Assembly: GCA_008668235.1 (NCBI GenBank)
Contig: RQCP01000015.1
Location: 1-33,071, forward strand
Origin: Collinsella aerofaciens
GTDB lineage: Bacteria > Actinomycetota > Coriobacteriia > Coriobacteriales > Coriobacteriaceae
Direction of reading: 5' to 3'
DNA length: 33,071 nucleotides
This document shows positions 23,656-31,373 of the stretch, one piece after another. The translations under genes and the position numbers were made by a program. The notes beneath the pieces were generated by a model. That model did no database searches. It was not told where the DNA came from and saw only the letters and a program-made list of their open reading frames with translations. Position 1 is the first letter of the stretch; every line of letters begins with the position of its first letter.

Positions 23656-24656
23656 TGAGGGGAACGCATACCGTTATCGTTGAGCGCGCAAAAGTCAAAT
23701 ACACGCTCACCTTTAAACGCAATATTTCCTTCATCCGCGGCAACAGCGGAACGGGTAAAACGACACTCATATCGATGATTCGCGACTACAACGACCGAGG
23801 ACAAGAAAGCGGCGTTACGCTTAGCTGCGATGTACCCTGCGAGACGCTTTCCGGCAGACGTTGGGAGCGCGAGCTTTCAATCATCGAGGATTCAATTGTA
23901 TTTTTGGACGAGGGCAACGAGTTTATCTACTCGAAAGACTTCGCTAAAGCCGTTAACGGATCATCCAACTATTTTGTTCTGATATCTCGCCGCGATGCCA
24001 GCGAGCTCCCCTACAGCGTCGACGAGATCCTAAAACTGGTCAACACGACGAGCAAGGTGATCGACGGGCGAAAAAGCGACCGGCGTTATTACTCAGTGAC
24101 CAAACCGGTATATGACCATACGGCCAGCATGCTGTACCAAGACCTAAACACGGGGTTCGAAATACCCGACGCCGTAGTTGTCGAGGACAGTAAGTCGGGA
24201 TATCAATTCTACAGCGCCCTGTGCAATCGGTTGGGAATCCCCTGCTACACCGCCACCGGCGTAGCAAATCTAAAGCGAACGATTCACGAATGCCCAGAAC
24301 AAAACGTCCTCGCCATAGGAGATGGCGCAGCGTTTGGCCCCTACATCGAAAAGGTGCTCGGGCAGCGCGTTTACAAGAACGTTCGTCTGTTTCTTCCAGA
24401 ATCGTTTGAGTGGACGCTTCTGCGATCTGGCCTTATCCCCAGCAACGACATTCCCATGATTCTCGAGGACCCATCGAGCTATATCGAAAGCCGCGATTAC
24501 CTGAGCTGGGAGCGATTCTTTACCGACGTGCTGATCAAATACTCGGCAGACACTCGCTATGCCTACAAAAAGGCAAAGCTCAACGAACAGTATCTCAAGC
24601 CACAAGCGATGAATGCAGTTGCAAGCGTCCTGCCCGAGTGCCTGAAGGCGGAATAA
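23655..24656 (+). CDS. Cassette copy 1, protein B: P-loop ATPase with TOPRIM-like C-terminal domain
   Basis: A 333-residue protein. Walker A is GNSGTGKT at 29-36. Walker B is SIVFLDE at 80-86, only about 45 residues later, with no LSGG signature between. A likely sensor strand SSNYFVLISR at 103-112 and LPYSVDEI at 118-125 follow. The C-terminal part has EDSKSGYQF (E177), AIGDGAAFG (D223) and LPESFEW (E249, E252). That order of acidic residues resembles TOPRIM nuclease folds fused to ATPases, as in OLD proteins, but the usual DxD is DGA here. Relatives are, from memory, often annotated as translation initiation factor 2; nothing here supports that. It is coupled to protein A by a one-base overlap. 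One 60-base line inside it counts 40% GC versus 70% in aroA. Function is unknown. Confidence 0.85.
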   Translation: MRGTHTVIVERAKVKYTLTFKRNISFIRGNSGTGKTTLISMIRDYNDRGQESGVTLSCDVPCETLSGRRWERELSIIEDSIVFLDEGNEFIYSKDFAKAVNGSSNYFVLISRRDASELPYSVDEILKLVNTTSKVIDGRKSDRRYYSVTKPVYDHTASMLYQDLNTGFEIPDAVVVEDSKSGYQFYSALCNRLGIPCYTATGVANLKRTIHECPEQNVLAIGDGAAFGPYIEKVLGQRVYKNVRLFLPESFEWTLLRSGLIPSNDIPMILEDPSSYIESRDYLSWERFFTDVLIKYSADTRYAYKKAKLNEQYLKPQAMNAVASVLPECLKAE

Positions 24657-24658
24657 CG

Positions 24659-24683
24659 AGTCCTTAAAATCATCTAAGGGACT
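24659..24683 (+). other. Hairpin after cassette copy 1
   Basis: AGTCCTTA pairs with TAAGGGACT with one bulged G, directly after the stop of protein B. There is no T-run, so termination may rely on the next hairpin at 24686-24718. Confidence 0.4.
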
Positions 24684-24685
24684 AT

Positions 24686-24718
24686 GAAAAAGCCCAGACC
24701 ACCAAGCGGTCCGGGCTT
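24686..24718 (-). terminator. Intrinsic terminator of tRNA-Arg(TCT)
   Basis: On the minus strand AAGCCCGGACC pairs with GGTCTGGGCTT (one G-U) and is followed by a T-run. It starts about nine bases after the tRNA CCA. The structure is symmetric enough to help end cassette copy 1 on the plus strand too. Confidence 0.8.
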
Positions 24719-24727
24719 AATAAACGA

Positions 24728-24804
24728 TGGTGCTCCATGGCGGATTCGAACCGTCGACCTTGGGATTAGAAGTCCCCTGCTCTATCCAACTGAGCTAATG
24801 GAGC
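24728..24804 (-). tRNA. tRNA-Arg (anticodon TCT)
   Basis: A 77-base cloverleaf with encoded CCA. Acceptor GCTCCAT pairs with ATGGAGC, the D stem is GCTC/GAGC, the anticodon loop is CTTCTAA (anticodon TCT), and the T loop is TTCGAAT. The anticodon stem has a G-A at its outer pair and the T stem one A-C mismatch, so it is slightly imperfect but recognisable. It reads AGA arginine codons. A TATAAT-like box lies 46 bases upstream on the minus strand (24851-24856). Confidence 0.93.
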
Positions 24805-24858
24805 AAATAACCGCACGCCAAAGCAAGCGCAAGCCTGTCAGGCGCAAATAATTATAAC

Positions 24859-25629
24859 CTAGTTGAACTGCTCACGGTACGCCTTGCAGACCTCACTGAC
24901 CGGGCCGTCCATGCGAAGGTCACCCTTCTCAATCCAAACGGCACGCTGGCAGATGCGCTCAACCTGCTCCATGGAGTGCGAAACGAACAGAACCGTCACT
25001 TCGCCGCTCTGGATAAAGTGCTGGATGCGGGCCTCGCACTTCTGCTGGAAGAACACATCACCGACGGACAACGTCTCGTCAACGATCAGAATATCGGGCT
25101 CGGTAATCGTCGCGATTGCAAAGGCAATACGCGCCACCATGCCCGAGGAGAAGTTCTTAAGCGGCATGTCGACAAAGTTCTGCAGCTCAGCGAACTCGAT
25201 AATGCCGTCAAAGTTGGCGTCGATGAACTCCTTGGTATAGCCGAGCAGGGCGCCGTTCAGATAGATGTTCTCGCGGGCGGTCAGCTCGGGGTCAAAGCCG
25301 GCGCCAAGCTCAATCAGCGGCGCGATGTTACCGTGCACCTTAACGCTGCCCTCGCTAGGCTCAAGAACGCCAGCGATAATCTTGAGCATCGTAGACTTGC
25401 CGGAGCCATTGGTGCCGACCAGACCCACAACCTCGCCGCGATGAATATCAAACGAGATGTGCTTAAGCGCCCTAAACTCCTCAAAGAACAGCTCGTGCTT
25501 GGCAAGCTTAATGAAGTACTCCTTGAGGTTGGTCAGCGACTCGGACGCCATGTTAAAGATCATGGTGACGTCGTCGACCTCGACAGCCAGAGGCTGCTCG
25601 CTGTAATCAACAACAGATTCAGTCATCAC
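24859..25629 (-). CDS. ABC transporter ATP-binding protein for surface polysaccharide export (Wzt/TagH type)
   Basis: A 256-residue nucleotide-binding subunit. Walker A is GTNGSGKST at 72-80, the signature is NFSSGMVARIAFAIA, Walker B is PDILIVDETLSVGD, and the H-loop is VLFVSHSMEQVE. The ~55-residue N-terminal lead (MIFNMASESLTNLKEYFIKL) is typical of polysaccharide and teichoic-acid exporters. There is no C-terminal carbohydrate-binding domain, so the exported glycan is probably not recognised through a Wzt-type cap. It follows the permease gene by eight bases on the same strand. The substrate is inferred from nearby rhamnose genes as a rhamnose-containing cell-surface polymer. TagH versus RfbE-type identity is open. 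Confidence 0.92.
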   Translation of the reverse strand: MMTESVVDYSEQPLAVEVDDVTMIFNMASESLTNLKEYFIKLAKHELFFEEFRALKHISFDIHRGEVVGLVGTNGSGKSTMLKIIAGVLEPSEGSVKVHGNIAPLIELGAGFDPELTARENIYLNGALLGYTKEFIDANFDGIIEFAELQNFVDMPLKNFSSGMVARIAFAIATITEPDILIVDETLSVGDVFFQQKCEARIQHFIQSGEVTVLFVSHSMEQVERICQRAVWIEKGDLRMDGPVSEVCKAYREQFN

Positions 25630-25637
25630 AGCACTCC

Positions 25638-26483
25638 TTAGATGTAGAGGATAAATTTGCGCTCGGACTTATGGAACACGGTATAGCCAATAATAAGCGC
25701 AAGAACCGCCCAAGCGACGCACATACCAAACGTCATAAGCGAGGGCGTAGTCTGGAACAGGAAGATATCGCGCATAAACTGCAGGTAGTTATACATGGGG
25801 TTCGCATAAACCAGAATGCGCACGAGATGCGGCATTTGCGCAATATAGTCAGTCGTCCAGAAGATGGGCGTAATGTAAGTCCACGCCGTAATGACGACGC
25901 TCCACAGATGCATAACGTCGCGGAAGAAGACCGTAAGGGCAGAGAGCATCATGCCCAGGCCCATGCAGAAGCACATAAGCAGCAGCAGGCAAACCGGCAA
26001 CAGAATCAGGTGCCAAGAAGGCATAACGCGGAACCACAGCATGACGATGGCGACGGCGACCAGCGAGAAGGCAAAGTTGACCAGCGAGAAGAGCACCTTC
26101 TGCACCGGGAAAACCCAGCGGTGCACCTTAACCTTCTTGAGCAGCGGGGCAGCGCCCACGATCGACGTCAGGGCCTGGTTAGTAGACTCAGACATGACGG
26201 CAAAGGTGATGTTACCCACGATCAAGTACAGCGGGTACATCTCGGGCGTCATTGAGCCATTGCGGCCCTGGCCAAAAATCGTCGAGAACACGATGGCCAT
26301 GACGATCATCATCAGCAGCGGGTTGAGCACCGACCATGCGACGCCCAGAACGCTACGGCGATACTTGATCTTAAAATCCTTGGTAACCAGCTGACGAAGG
26401 ATAAACGCGTCCTTCTCAAATTCGTTCTTAGCAAACGTCGCAGGCAGACTGCGAGTTTCTTGTTGCTTTGTCTGATCCGACAC
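25638..26483 (-). CDS. ABC-2 type permease for surface polysaccharide export (Wzm/TagG type)
   Basis: A 281-residue permease with about six membrane segments. It starts with a cytoplasmic amphipathic region, then RQLVTKDFKIKYRRSVLGVA and WSVLNPLLMMIVMAIVFST, which is the standard opening of the O-antigen/teichoic-acid ABC-2 family. FFRDVMHLWSVVITAWTYIT and NPMYNYLQFMRDI are further family features. It forms the membrane channel for a lipid-linked glycan together with the ATPase encoded eight bases downstream. A longer frame exists to 26546. The GTG at 26483 (MSDQTKQQE) was chosen because AAAGGAG lies eight bases before it. Confidence 0.92.
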   Translation of the reverse strand: MSDQTKQQETRSLPATFAKNEFEKDAFILRQLVTKDFKIKYRRSVLGVAWSVLNPLLMMIVMAIVFSTIFGQGRNGSMTPEMYPLYLIVGNITFAVMSESTNQALTSIVGAAPLLKKVKVHRWVFPVQKVLFSLVNFAFSLVAVAIVMLWFRVMPSWHLILLPVCLLLLMCFCMGLGMMLSALTVFFRDVMHLWSVVITAWTYITPIFWTTDYIAQMPHLVRILVYANPMYNYLQFMRDIFLFQTTPSLMTFGMCVAWAVLALIIGYTVFHKSERKFILYI

Positions 26484-26607
26484 GGATGCAACTCCTTTAC
26501 TCGTAATCGTTGACAAACGAACAGTATAGACCCGACGGCCATGCAAACGATTCGCGCAACAAAACTGGAGAACTAACCCACATCTTAGGATGCCAGGCCC
26601 AAACGGC

Positions 26608-26613
26608 TATACT
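26608..26613 (+). promoter_or_regulatory. Candidate -10 box of the glycosyltransferase gene
   Basis: TATACT lies about 31 bases before the GTG start; the -35 (TTAGGA at 17 bases) is weak. A second TATACT on the opposite strand at 26522-26527 could serve the divergent permease gene. Confidence 0.35.
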
Positions 26614-26643
26614 TTCTAGGATTGAATGTATAAGGAGCATTAA

Positions 26644-27615
26644 GTGAATTCTGAATCCATCGCCGTCATCATCCCTTGCTACAACGAAGCGCTCACGATC
26701 GGCAAAGTCATCGACGACTTTCACCGCGAGCTTCCGCAGGCGACGGTCTATGTCTATGACAACAACTCGTCGGACGATACCTCACGCATTGCCACCGAGC
26801 ACGGCGCCACAGTCCGCTTTGAGCCCCGTCAGGGAAAGGGCAACGTGTGCCGCCAGATGTTTCGCGATATCGACGCCGATTGCTACCTGATGGTCGACGG
26901 AGACGACACCTACCCCGCCGAGGCGGCCAAGGCCCTCTGCGAGCCCATCCTTAACGGCACGGCCGACATGACCGTAGGCGATCGCCTTTCCAACGGCACC
27001 TACGCCGAGGAGAACAAGCGTGCCTTCCACGGCTTTGGCAATAATCTGGTCCGCGCCATGATCAAGTGGATCTATGGCTACAGCTTCGATGACGTCATGA
27101 CAGGCTACCGCGCCATGAGCCGCCCGTTCGTTAAAACCTTCCCAGTGCTTTCCGAGGGCTTTCAGATCGAAACCGAGCTCTCGATCCACGCCGTCGACCA
27201 CCGCTGGCGCATCAAAGATGTGCCCATCGAGTACCGCGACCGTCCCGAGGGTTCCGAGTCCAAACTCAACACCGTGAGCGACGGCATTAAAGTCGTTGCG
27301 ATGATCGGCGCGCTGTTCAAGGACTACCGCCCGCTGAAGTTCTTCAGCCTCGTTGCGCTTCTGTTCGCGGTATTCGGCCTGGCTTTGGGCATTCCTATCT
27401 TTGTTGAGTACTTTCAGACCGGTCTGGTCCCGCGCTTCCCCACCGCCATGCTCGCCGCCTCGTTTATGTTCCTGTGCGGACTGAGCCTTGCGACCGGATT
27501 CATCCTGGATTCTGTGGCAAAGGTCGAAAAAAAGCAGTGGGAGGTCAACGTGTACAGCAAATACGCCTACGACGACCAGCCCGGCAAGTTCGCCACCAAG
27601 ACAAGCGAGAGGTAG
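26644..27615 (+). CDS. Membrane-anchored family 2 glycosyltransferase (DPM/GtrB-like)
   Basis: A 323-residue protein. The GT-A domain begins VIIPCYNEALTIGKVI and has DNNSSDDT at 40-47 and the metal/nucleotide motif DGDD at 85-88, with MTGYRAMSR in the acceptor region. Two C-terminal membrane helices (FSLVALLFAVFGLALGIP and FMFLCGLSLATGFILD) match polyprenyl-phosphate sugar synthases. It most likely moves a sugar from a nucleotide donor to undecaprenyl phosphate or a lipid-linked glycan at the inner face of the membrane. The start is GTG with AGGAG seven bases upstream. It is divergent from the ABC exporter and convergent with the rml cluster; it may supply that export route. The sugar is unknown. 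Confidence 0.9.
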   Translation: MNSESIAVIIPCYNEALTIGKVIDDFHRELPQATVYVYDNNSSDDTSRIATEHGATVRFEPRQGKGNVCRQMFRDIDADCYLMVDGDDTYPAEAAKALCEPILNGTADMTVGDRLSNGTYAEENKRAFHGFGNNLVRAMIKWIYGYSFDDVMTGYRAMSRPFVKTFPVLSEGFQIETELSIHAVDHRWRIKDVPIEYRDRPEGSESKLNTVSDGIKVVAMIGALFKDYRPLKFFSLVALLFAVFGLALGIPIFVEYFQTGLVPRFPTAMLAASFMFLCGLSLATGFILDSVAKVEKKQWEVNVYSKYAYDDQPGKFATKTSER

Positions 27616-27665
27616 ATCTTCCGCAAAATACTATTGGCACCACTGCGCAAATAGCCACCAACAAG

Positions 27666-27697
27666 AAAAGCCGCCGTTAATAAGCGGCGGCTTTTTC
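27666..27697. terminator. Bidirectional terminator between the GT2 gene and rmlCD
   Basis: AAAAGCCGCCG pairs with CGGCGGCTTTT around an eight-base loop, with T-runs outward on both strands. It ends the plus-strand glycosyltransferase and the minus-strand rml genes. Confidence 0.9.
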
Positions 27698-27717
27698 TCT
27701 CGAAAAGTTGATATCGG

Positions 27718-29172
27718 CTAGAGCGTCTTGAGGTACTCCCCAAGCTCTTCCTCCCAGTCGGGCATGTGGAACCCGGCCGACTCGAGCCTGGACAGGTCGA
27801 GCGCGGAATGGACCGGGCGCGGGGCGACGGGGCCGGCTGCGCTCGCGTAGTAGTCGGCAGTGCTCACGGGCACGACCTTGTCCCCGTTGCCGTTGGCGGA
27901 CTCGAAGACGGCGCGGGCGATGTCCGCCCAGGACTTCACGGCGCCGGAGCCGGTGCAGTCGTAGGTTCCGTAGGGGGCGTGCGTCCCCAGCACGTGGAAG
28001 ATGGCGGCGGCCATGTCGCGCGTGAAGGTCAGGCGGCCCAGCTGGTCGTCCACGACGGTGACCTGCGTGAGCCCGTCCTCAGGGTCGGCGACGCGGTCCG
28101 ACAGCCCCTTCATGGTCTTCACGAAGTTGTGCCCCTCGCCGATGACCCAGGAGCTGCGCATGATGTAGTGGCGCGGGCACCCCGCCACGGCGATGTCGCC
28201 GGCGGCCTTGGTCTGGCCGTAGACGGACAGCGGGGAGAAAGGCTCCTCCTCGTCGTGCACCTCGGCGGTGCCGTCGAAGACGTAGTCGGAGGACACGTGG
28301 ACGAGGGTGATCCCGTGCCCGGCGCAGGTGCGGGCGAGAAGGGCGGGACCGGCGGCGTTGGCCTTCCAGGCGATGGTTCGTCCCTCGGGGGCCTCGGCTC
28401 TGTCCACGGCCGTGTAGGCGCCGCAGTTGATCACGGTGCCGTAAAGCGACCAGTCGTATTTTGAGTAGGCGTCCGGGTCGGACATGTCAAAGGTGTCGAT
28501 GTCGCAGAAGTCGAAGTCCTTCGCCACGCCGCGCTCCTCGGCGAGTGCGCGCACCGCATGGCCCAGCTGGCCGTTGCAGCCGGTGACGAGGGTGCGCCTG
28601 GGCGCCATGGGGACGACGTCCTTGAGCATCGGGTGGTTGAGGTCGGCATCGGAGACGGTGGCCTCGTCGAGCGGGATGGGCCACTCGATGGCGAGCTCCG
28701 GGTCGGCGAGGTTCACGAAGGTGTAGGTCTTCTTGAGCTCCAGCGACCAGTGGGCGTCCACCAGGTAGGTGTAGGCGGTGCCGTCCTCCAGGGCCTGGAA
28801 GGAGTTGCCCACGCCGCGCGGGACGTAGATGGCCCTACTCGGGTCGAGCGTGCAGGTGAACACCTTGCCGAAGGTCTCGCTTCCCTCGCGCAGGTCCACC
28901 CATGCGCCGAAGACAGAGCCGCGGGCGACGGAGATGAACTTGTCCCAGGGCTCGGCGTGGATGCCGCGGGTGACGCCGCGGCTGTCGTTGTAGGAGATGT
29001 TGTTCTGGACGACCCTGAGGTCGGGGATGCCCAGGGCGGTCATCTTGGCGCGCTGCCAGTTCTCCTTGAACCAGCCGCGCGAGTCGCCGTGGACGGCGAG
29101 GTCGACGACCTTGAGGCCCTCGATGCCGGTCTCGGTGACGGCGAGGTCCTTCTCGAATGCGATGTCTGCCAT
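27718..29172 (-). CDS. rmlCD: Fused dTDP-4-dehydrorhamnose 3,5-epimerase - dTDP-4-dehydrorhamnose reductase
   Basis: A 484-residue protein. Residues 1-190 are an RmlC cupin: SRGWFKENWQRAKM, NNISYNDSRGVTRGIHAEPW with catalytic H72, and IYVPRGVGNSFQALED. Residues from about 193 are an RmlD short-chain dehydrogenase: TLVTGCNGQLGHAVRAL at 195-211, VHVSSDYVFDG, and YGQTKAAGD with the YxxxK pair. Together they convert dTDP-4-keto-6-deoxyglucose to dTDP-L-rhamnose in one polypeptide. A longer frame runs to 29349, but the upstream part is a GC hairpin region. The ATG at 29172 has AGGAGC eight bases before it and matches the family start. It is downstream of rmlB on the same strand. GC content is visibly higher than in the neighbouring cassette. 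Confidence 0.93.
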   Translation of the reverse strand: MADIAFEKDLAVTETGIEGLKVVDLAVHGDSRGWFKENWQRAKMTALGIPDLRVVQNNISYNDSRGVTRGIHAEPWDKFISVARGSVFGAWVDLREGSETFGKVFTCTLDPSRAIYVPRGVGNSFQALEDGTAYTYLVDAHWSLELKKTYTFVNLADPELAIEWPIPLDEATVSDADLNHPMLKDVVPMAPRRTLVTGCNGQLGHAVRALAEERGVAKDFDFCDIDTFDMSDPDAYSKYDWSLYGTVINCGAYTAVDRAEAPEGRTIAWKANAAGPALLARTCAGHGITLVHVSSDYVFDGTAEVHDEEEPFSPLSVYGQTKAAGDIAVAGCPRHYIMRSSWVIGEGHNFVKTMKGLSDRVADPEDGLTQVTVVDDQLGRLTFTRDMAAAIFHVLGTHAPYGTYDCTGSGAVKSWADIARAVFESANGNGDKVVPVSTADYYASAAGPVAPRPVHSALDLSRLESAGFHMPDWEEELGEYLKTL

Positions 29173-29208
29173 GTGGGAAAAGCTCCTATCGAAGAGGTTG
29201 GTAAACCG

Positions 29209-29269
29209 GGGGCGCCCGCGCGGGGACGCAGGGTCATCCCCATGCCCTGCGGCCCCGCGCGGGCGCCCC
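29209..29269. repeat. Long GC-rich hairpin between rmlB and rmlCD
   Basis: Arm 29209-29225 (17 bases of G/C) is a perfect inverted copy of 29253-29269. An inner seven-base helix CGCAGGG/CCCTGCG follows after one mismatch, closing on an 11-base loop. With no T-run it is not a classical terminator. It may stabilise or process the rml message. Confidence 0.8.
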
Positions 29270-29294
29270 GCGGTGCGGTTCGCCGGGGTTCGGC

Positions 29295-30314
29295 CTACTG
29301 CCCCTGCGCGCGGTAGCGGGCCTCGGTGGCCTCCTTGGCCGGGCGCCACCAGGACTCGTTGGCGACGTACCAGTCGATGGTGGCCTTCAGCCCCTCGGCG
29401 AAGTCGGTGTGTGCCGGCCTCCAGCCGAGCTCGCGCTGGAGCTTCGTGGAGTCGATGGCGTATCGGCGGTCGTGGCCGGGGCGGTCGGCGACCCAGTCGA
29501 AGTCCTCGGGGTCCTTTCCCATCGCCTCCAGGATCATGCGCAGCACGGTGATGTTGTTCTTCTCGCCATTTGCGCCGATGAGGTAGGTCTCCCCCATGCG
29601 GCCCTTGGTGAGGATGTCCCAGACGGCCGAGGAATGGTCCTCGGTGTGGATCCAGTCGCGGACGTTCTCGCCCCTCCCGTAGAGCTTGGGGCGGACGCCG
29701 TCGACGATGTTGGTGATCTGCCTGGGGATGAACTTCTCCACGTGCTGGTAGGGGCCGTAGTTGTTGGAGCAGTTGGAGATCGTGGTGCGCAGGCCGTAGG
29801 TTCGGGTCCAGGCGCGCACGAGCATGTCGGAGCTCGCCTTGGTGGAGCTGTAGGGGCTCGAGGGCCTATAGGGCGTCTCCTCGGTGAACTTGGCGGGGTC
29901 GTCGAGCGCCAGGTCGCCGTAGACCTCGTCGGTGGAGACGTGGTGGTAGCGGATGCCGTGCTTGCGGACGGCCTCCAGAAGGCGGAAGGTGCCCTCGACG
30001 TTGGTGCGCAGGAAGGGCTCCGGGTCGGCGATGGAGTTGTCGTTGTGGCTCTCGGCGGCGTAGTGCACGATGGCGTCGTGGCCGGGGACCAACTCATCGA
30101 GCAACGCGGCGTCGCAGATGTCGCCCACGACGAGCTCGACCCTGTCCTCGGGCAGCCCGGCGATGTTCTCGGGGTTGCCGGCGTAGGTCAGCTTGTCCAG
30201 GACGGTGACGTGTACCTCGGGGTGGTTGTCCACGACGTAGTGCACGAAGTTGCTGCCGATGAAGCCGCAGCCGCCCGTGACGATGATGTTCTTGGGTTCA
30301 AAAATCTCAGACAT
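29295..30314 (-). CDS. rmlB: dTDP-glucose 4,6-dehydratase
   Basis: A 339-residue extended short-chain dehydrogenase. Its NAD motif is GGCGFIGSNF at 14-23. VHYAAESHNDNSI and HVSTDEVYGDL are the typical RmlB segments, the latter with the catalytic TDE. YSSTKASSDMLV carries the YxxxK pair, and NCSNNYGPYQHVEKFIPR follows. It converts dTDP-glucose to dTDP-4-keto-6-deoxyglucose. The frame extends upstream to 30377, but the ATG at 30314 (MSEIFEPKNIIVTGG) fits the family start. No good SD is visible before it. The cassette copy 2 ATPase gene ends 75 bases upstream on the same strand, so rmlB may be read partly from the cassette. Confidence 0.94.
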   Translation of the reverse strand: MSEIFEPKNIIVTGGCGFIGSNFVHYVVDNHPEVHVTVLDKLTYAGNPENIAGLPEDRVELVVGDICDAALLDELVPGHDAIVHYAAESHNDNSIADPEPFLRTNVEGTFRLLEAVRKHGIRYHHVSTDEVYGDLALDDPAKFTEETPYRPSSPYSSTKASSDMLVRAWTRTYGLRTTISNCSNNYGPYQHVEKFIPRQITNIVDGVRPKLYGRGENVRDWIHTEDHSSAVWDILTKGRMGETYLIGANGEKNNITVLRMILEAMGKDPEDFDWVADRPGHDRRYAIDSTKLQRELGWRPAHTDFAEGLKATIDWYVANESWWRPAKEATEARYRAQGQ

Positions 30315-30389
30315 GAAAATCCAATCTGAAGCATGTACAGCTTCTTTAGTATGCCGCAGGAAGTGATGCCGCGACACTATTCAACAAAA

Positions 30390-31364
30390 CTATCGGACAT
30401 TTCGGCACGCGATAAGAGCCATAACCTTCGCAGAATTACTTCCCCTACAAAACGCCTCCGGAATGCAGTCTTTGTCGTACCGGAAGACCGAATTCCCAGT
30501 TTTATCGCGTAAGTACTTATAGAAGAAGTCCTCCCAGCTTTTAAACTTCTCACTGTCTGCAAACGCTTCCGGCTCTTGCAGAACTGCTTTGGCATCTAGC
30601 CCTGAAATTACGCCGGAGCTCAGCAGAAGCCACTCGAATGACTCGGGAAGACAAACCGTAACAGTATCGCGGTGAATGTCTTGCAGCTTAAGGACGCGGT
30701 CCGCATAGCACCCAAATGCTGCTCCGTCCGCGACAACAAACACGCGATCGTCGAGATGCTGATCCAACCAGCCCAAAATCGCGCTGTTCGTCATGGCCGA
30801 AGTACAGGTAAGCTCACTGTCAGCAAAATGCCGTTTAAAGAACTGGAAACCAGACTTACTGTCCTCGCATAGAAGGATAGAAAAGTCCTGTTTTGGCGCC
30901 GACCGGGAAATAGCATAACGATGATTCCCGCGATCTTGATAAACAGGGACGAAAGAATGGTATTTTCCGCTCGTCTTAATCTTGTAAATCTCATCCACGC
31001 TATACGGAAGATTGGGGAAATCAGCCCTTGAGATCAGCACGAAATAATTCGAGGAATACAGCACATGATGGGCAAACTCATCAGAATGGATCTCTTTTAA
31101 GCCCTCATCGACAAATACAATCGAGTCATGAACGGACGAAAGCTGGTTTCGCCAATCATAATCGGTCAGGGCGACACAGGGACAATCGCATTGCAAGGAG
31201 ACACCCGACTGCTCGCCCGTTCGCATGTAGTCTGCGACCATGTCAAAGAGTGTCGTCTTACCCGTGCCGCTATCGCCACGCACGATAGTGATGTTCCGCT
31301 TGATGGTAAATGTGTACTTGGTTCCCCTACGGCGGGAAATCTTAACAAGATGCGAACCGTTCAT
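30390..31364 (-). CDS. Cassette copy 2, protein B: P-loop ATPase with TOPRIM-like C-terminal domain
   Basis: A protein of about 324 residues, paralogous to the plus-strand gene at 23655. Shared features in order are KYTFTIKRNI, Walker A GDSGTGKT, Walker B SIVFVDEG, SSNYFVLISR, LPYSVDEI, EDSKSGFQFF, VADGAAFG and LPESFEWLLLSSGVI. Between these blocks the two differ widely, so they are old paralogues rather than a recent duplication. The sequence allows a GTG at 31373, directly abutting the stop of protein A. The ATG at 31364 was chosen because AGGTG lies six bases upstream. One 60-base line near its end counts 47% GC, against 73% in rmlA. It stands inside the rml cluster but has no visible link to rhamnose chemistry. 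Function is unknown; an ATP-driven nucleic-acid enzyme is one possibility. Confidence 0.85.
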   Translation of the reverse strand: MNGSHLVKISRRRGTKYTFTIKRNITIVRGDSGTGKTTLFDMVADYMRTGEQSGVSLQCDCPCVALTDYDWRNQLSSVHDSIVFVDEGLKEIHSDEFAHHVLYSSNYFVLISRADFPNLPYSVDEIYKIKTSGKYHSFVPVYQDRGNHRYAISRSAPKQDFSILLCEDSKSGFQFFKRHFADSELTCTSAMTNSAILGWLDQHLDDRVFVVADGAAFGCYADRVLKLQDIHRDTVTVCLPESFEWLLLSSGVISGLDAKAVLQEPEAFADSEKFKSWEDFFYKYLRDKTGNSVFRYDKDCIPEAFCRGSNSAKVMALIACRNVR

Positions 31365-31373
31365 AAGCAGCAC

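Noticed and set aside
23655..24656. Translation initiation factor 2 as the identity of the cassette ATPase
   Set aside because: The usual GTPase G4 NKxD motif and the IF2 domains are absent. The Walker B is of the DE type seen in ATPases.
29173..29349. An N-terminal extension of the RmlCD fusion
   Set aside because: The extra residues come from the GC hairpin region and the end of rmlB. The ATG at 29172 has a clear SD and matches the RmlC family start.
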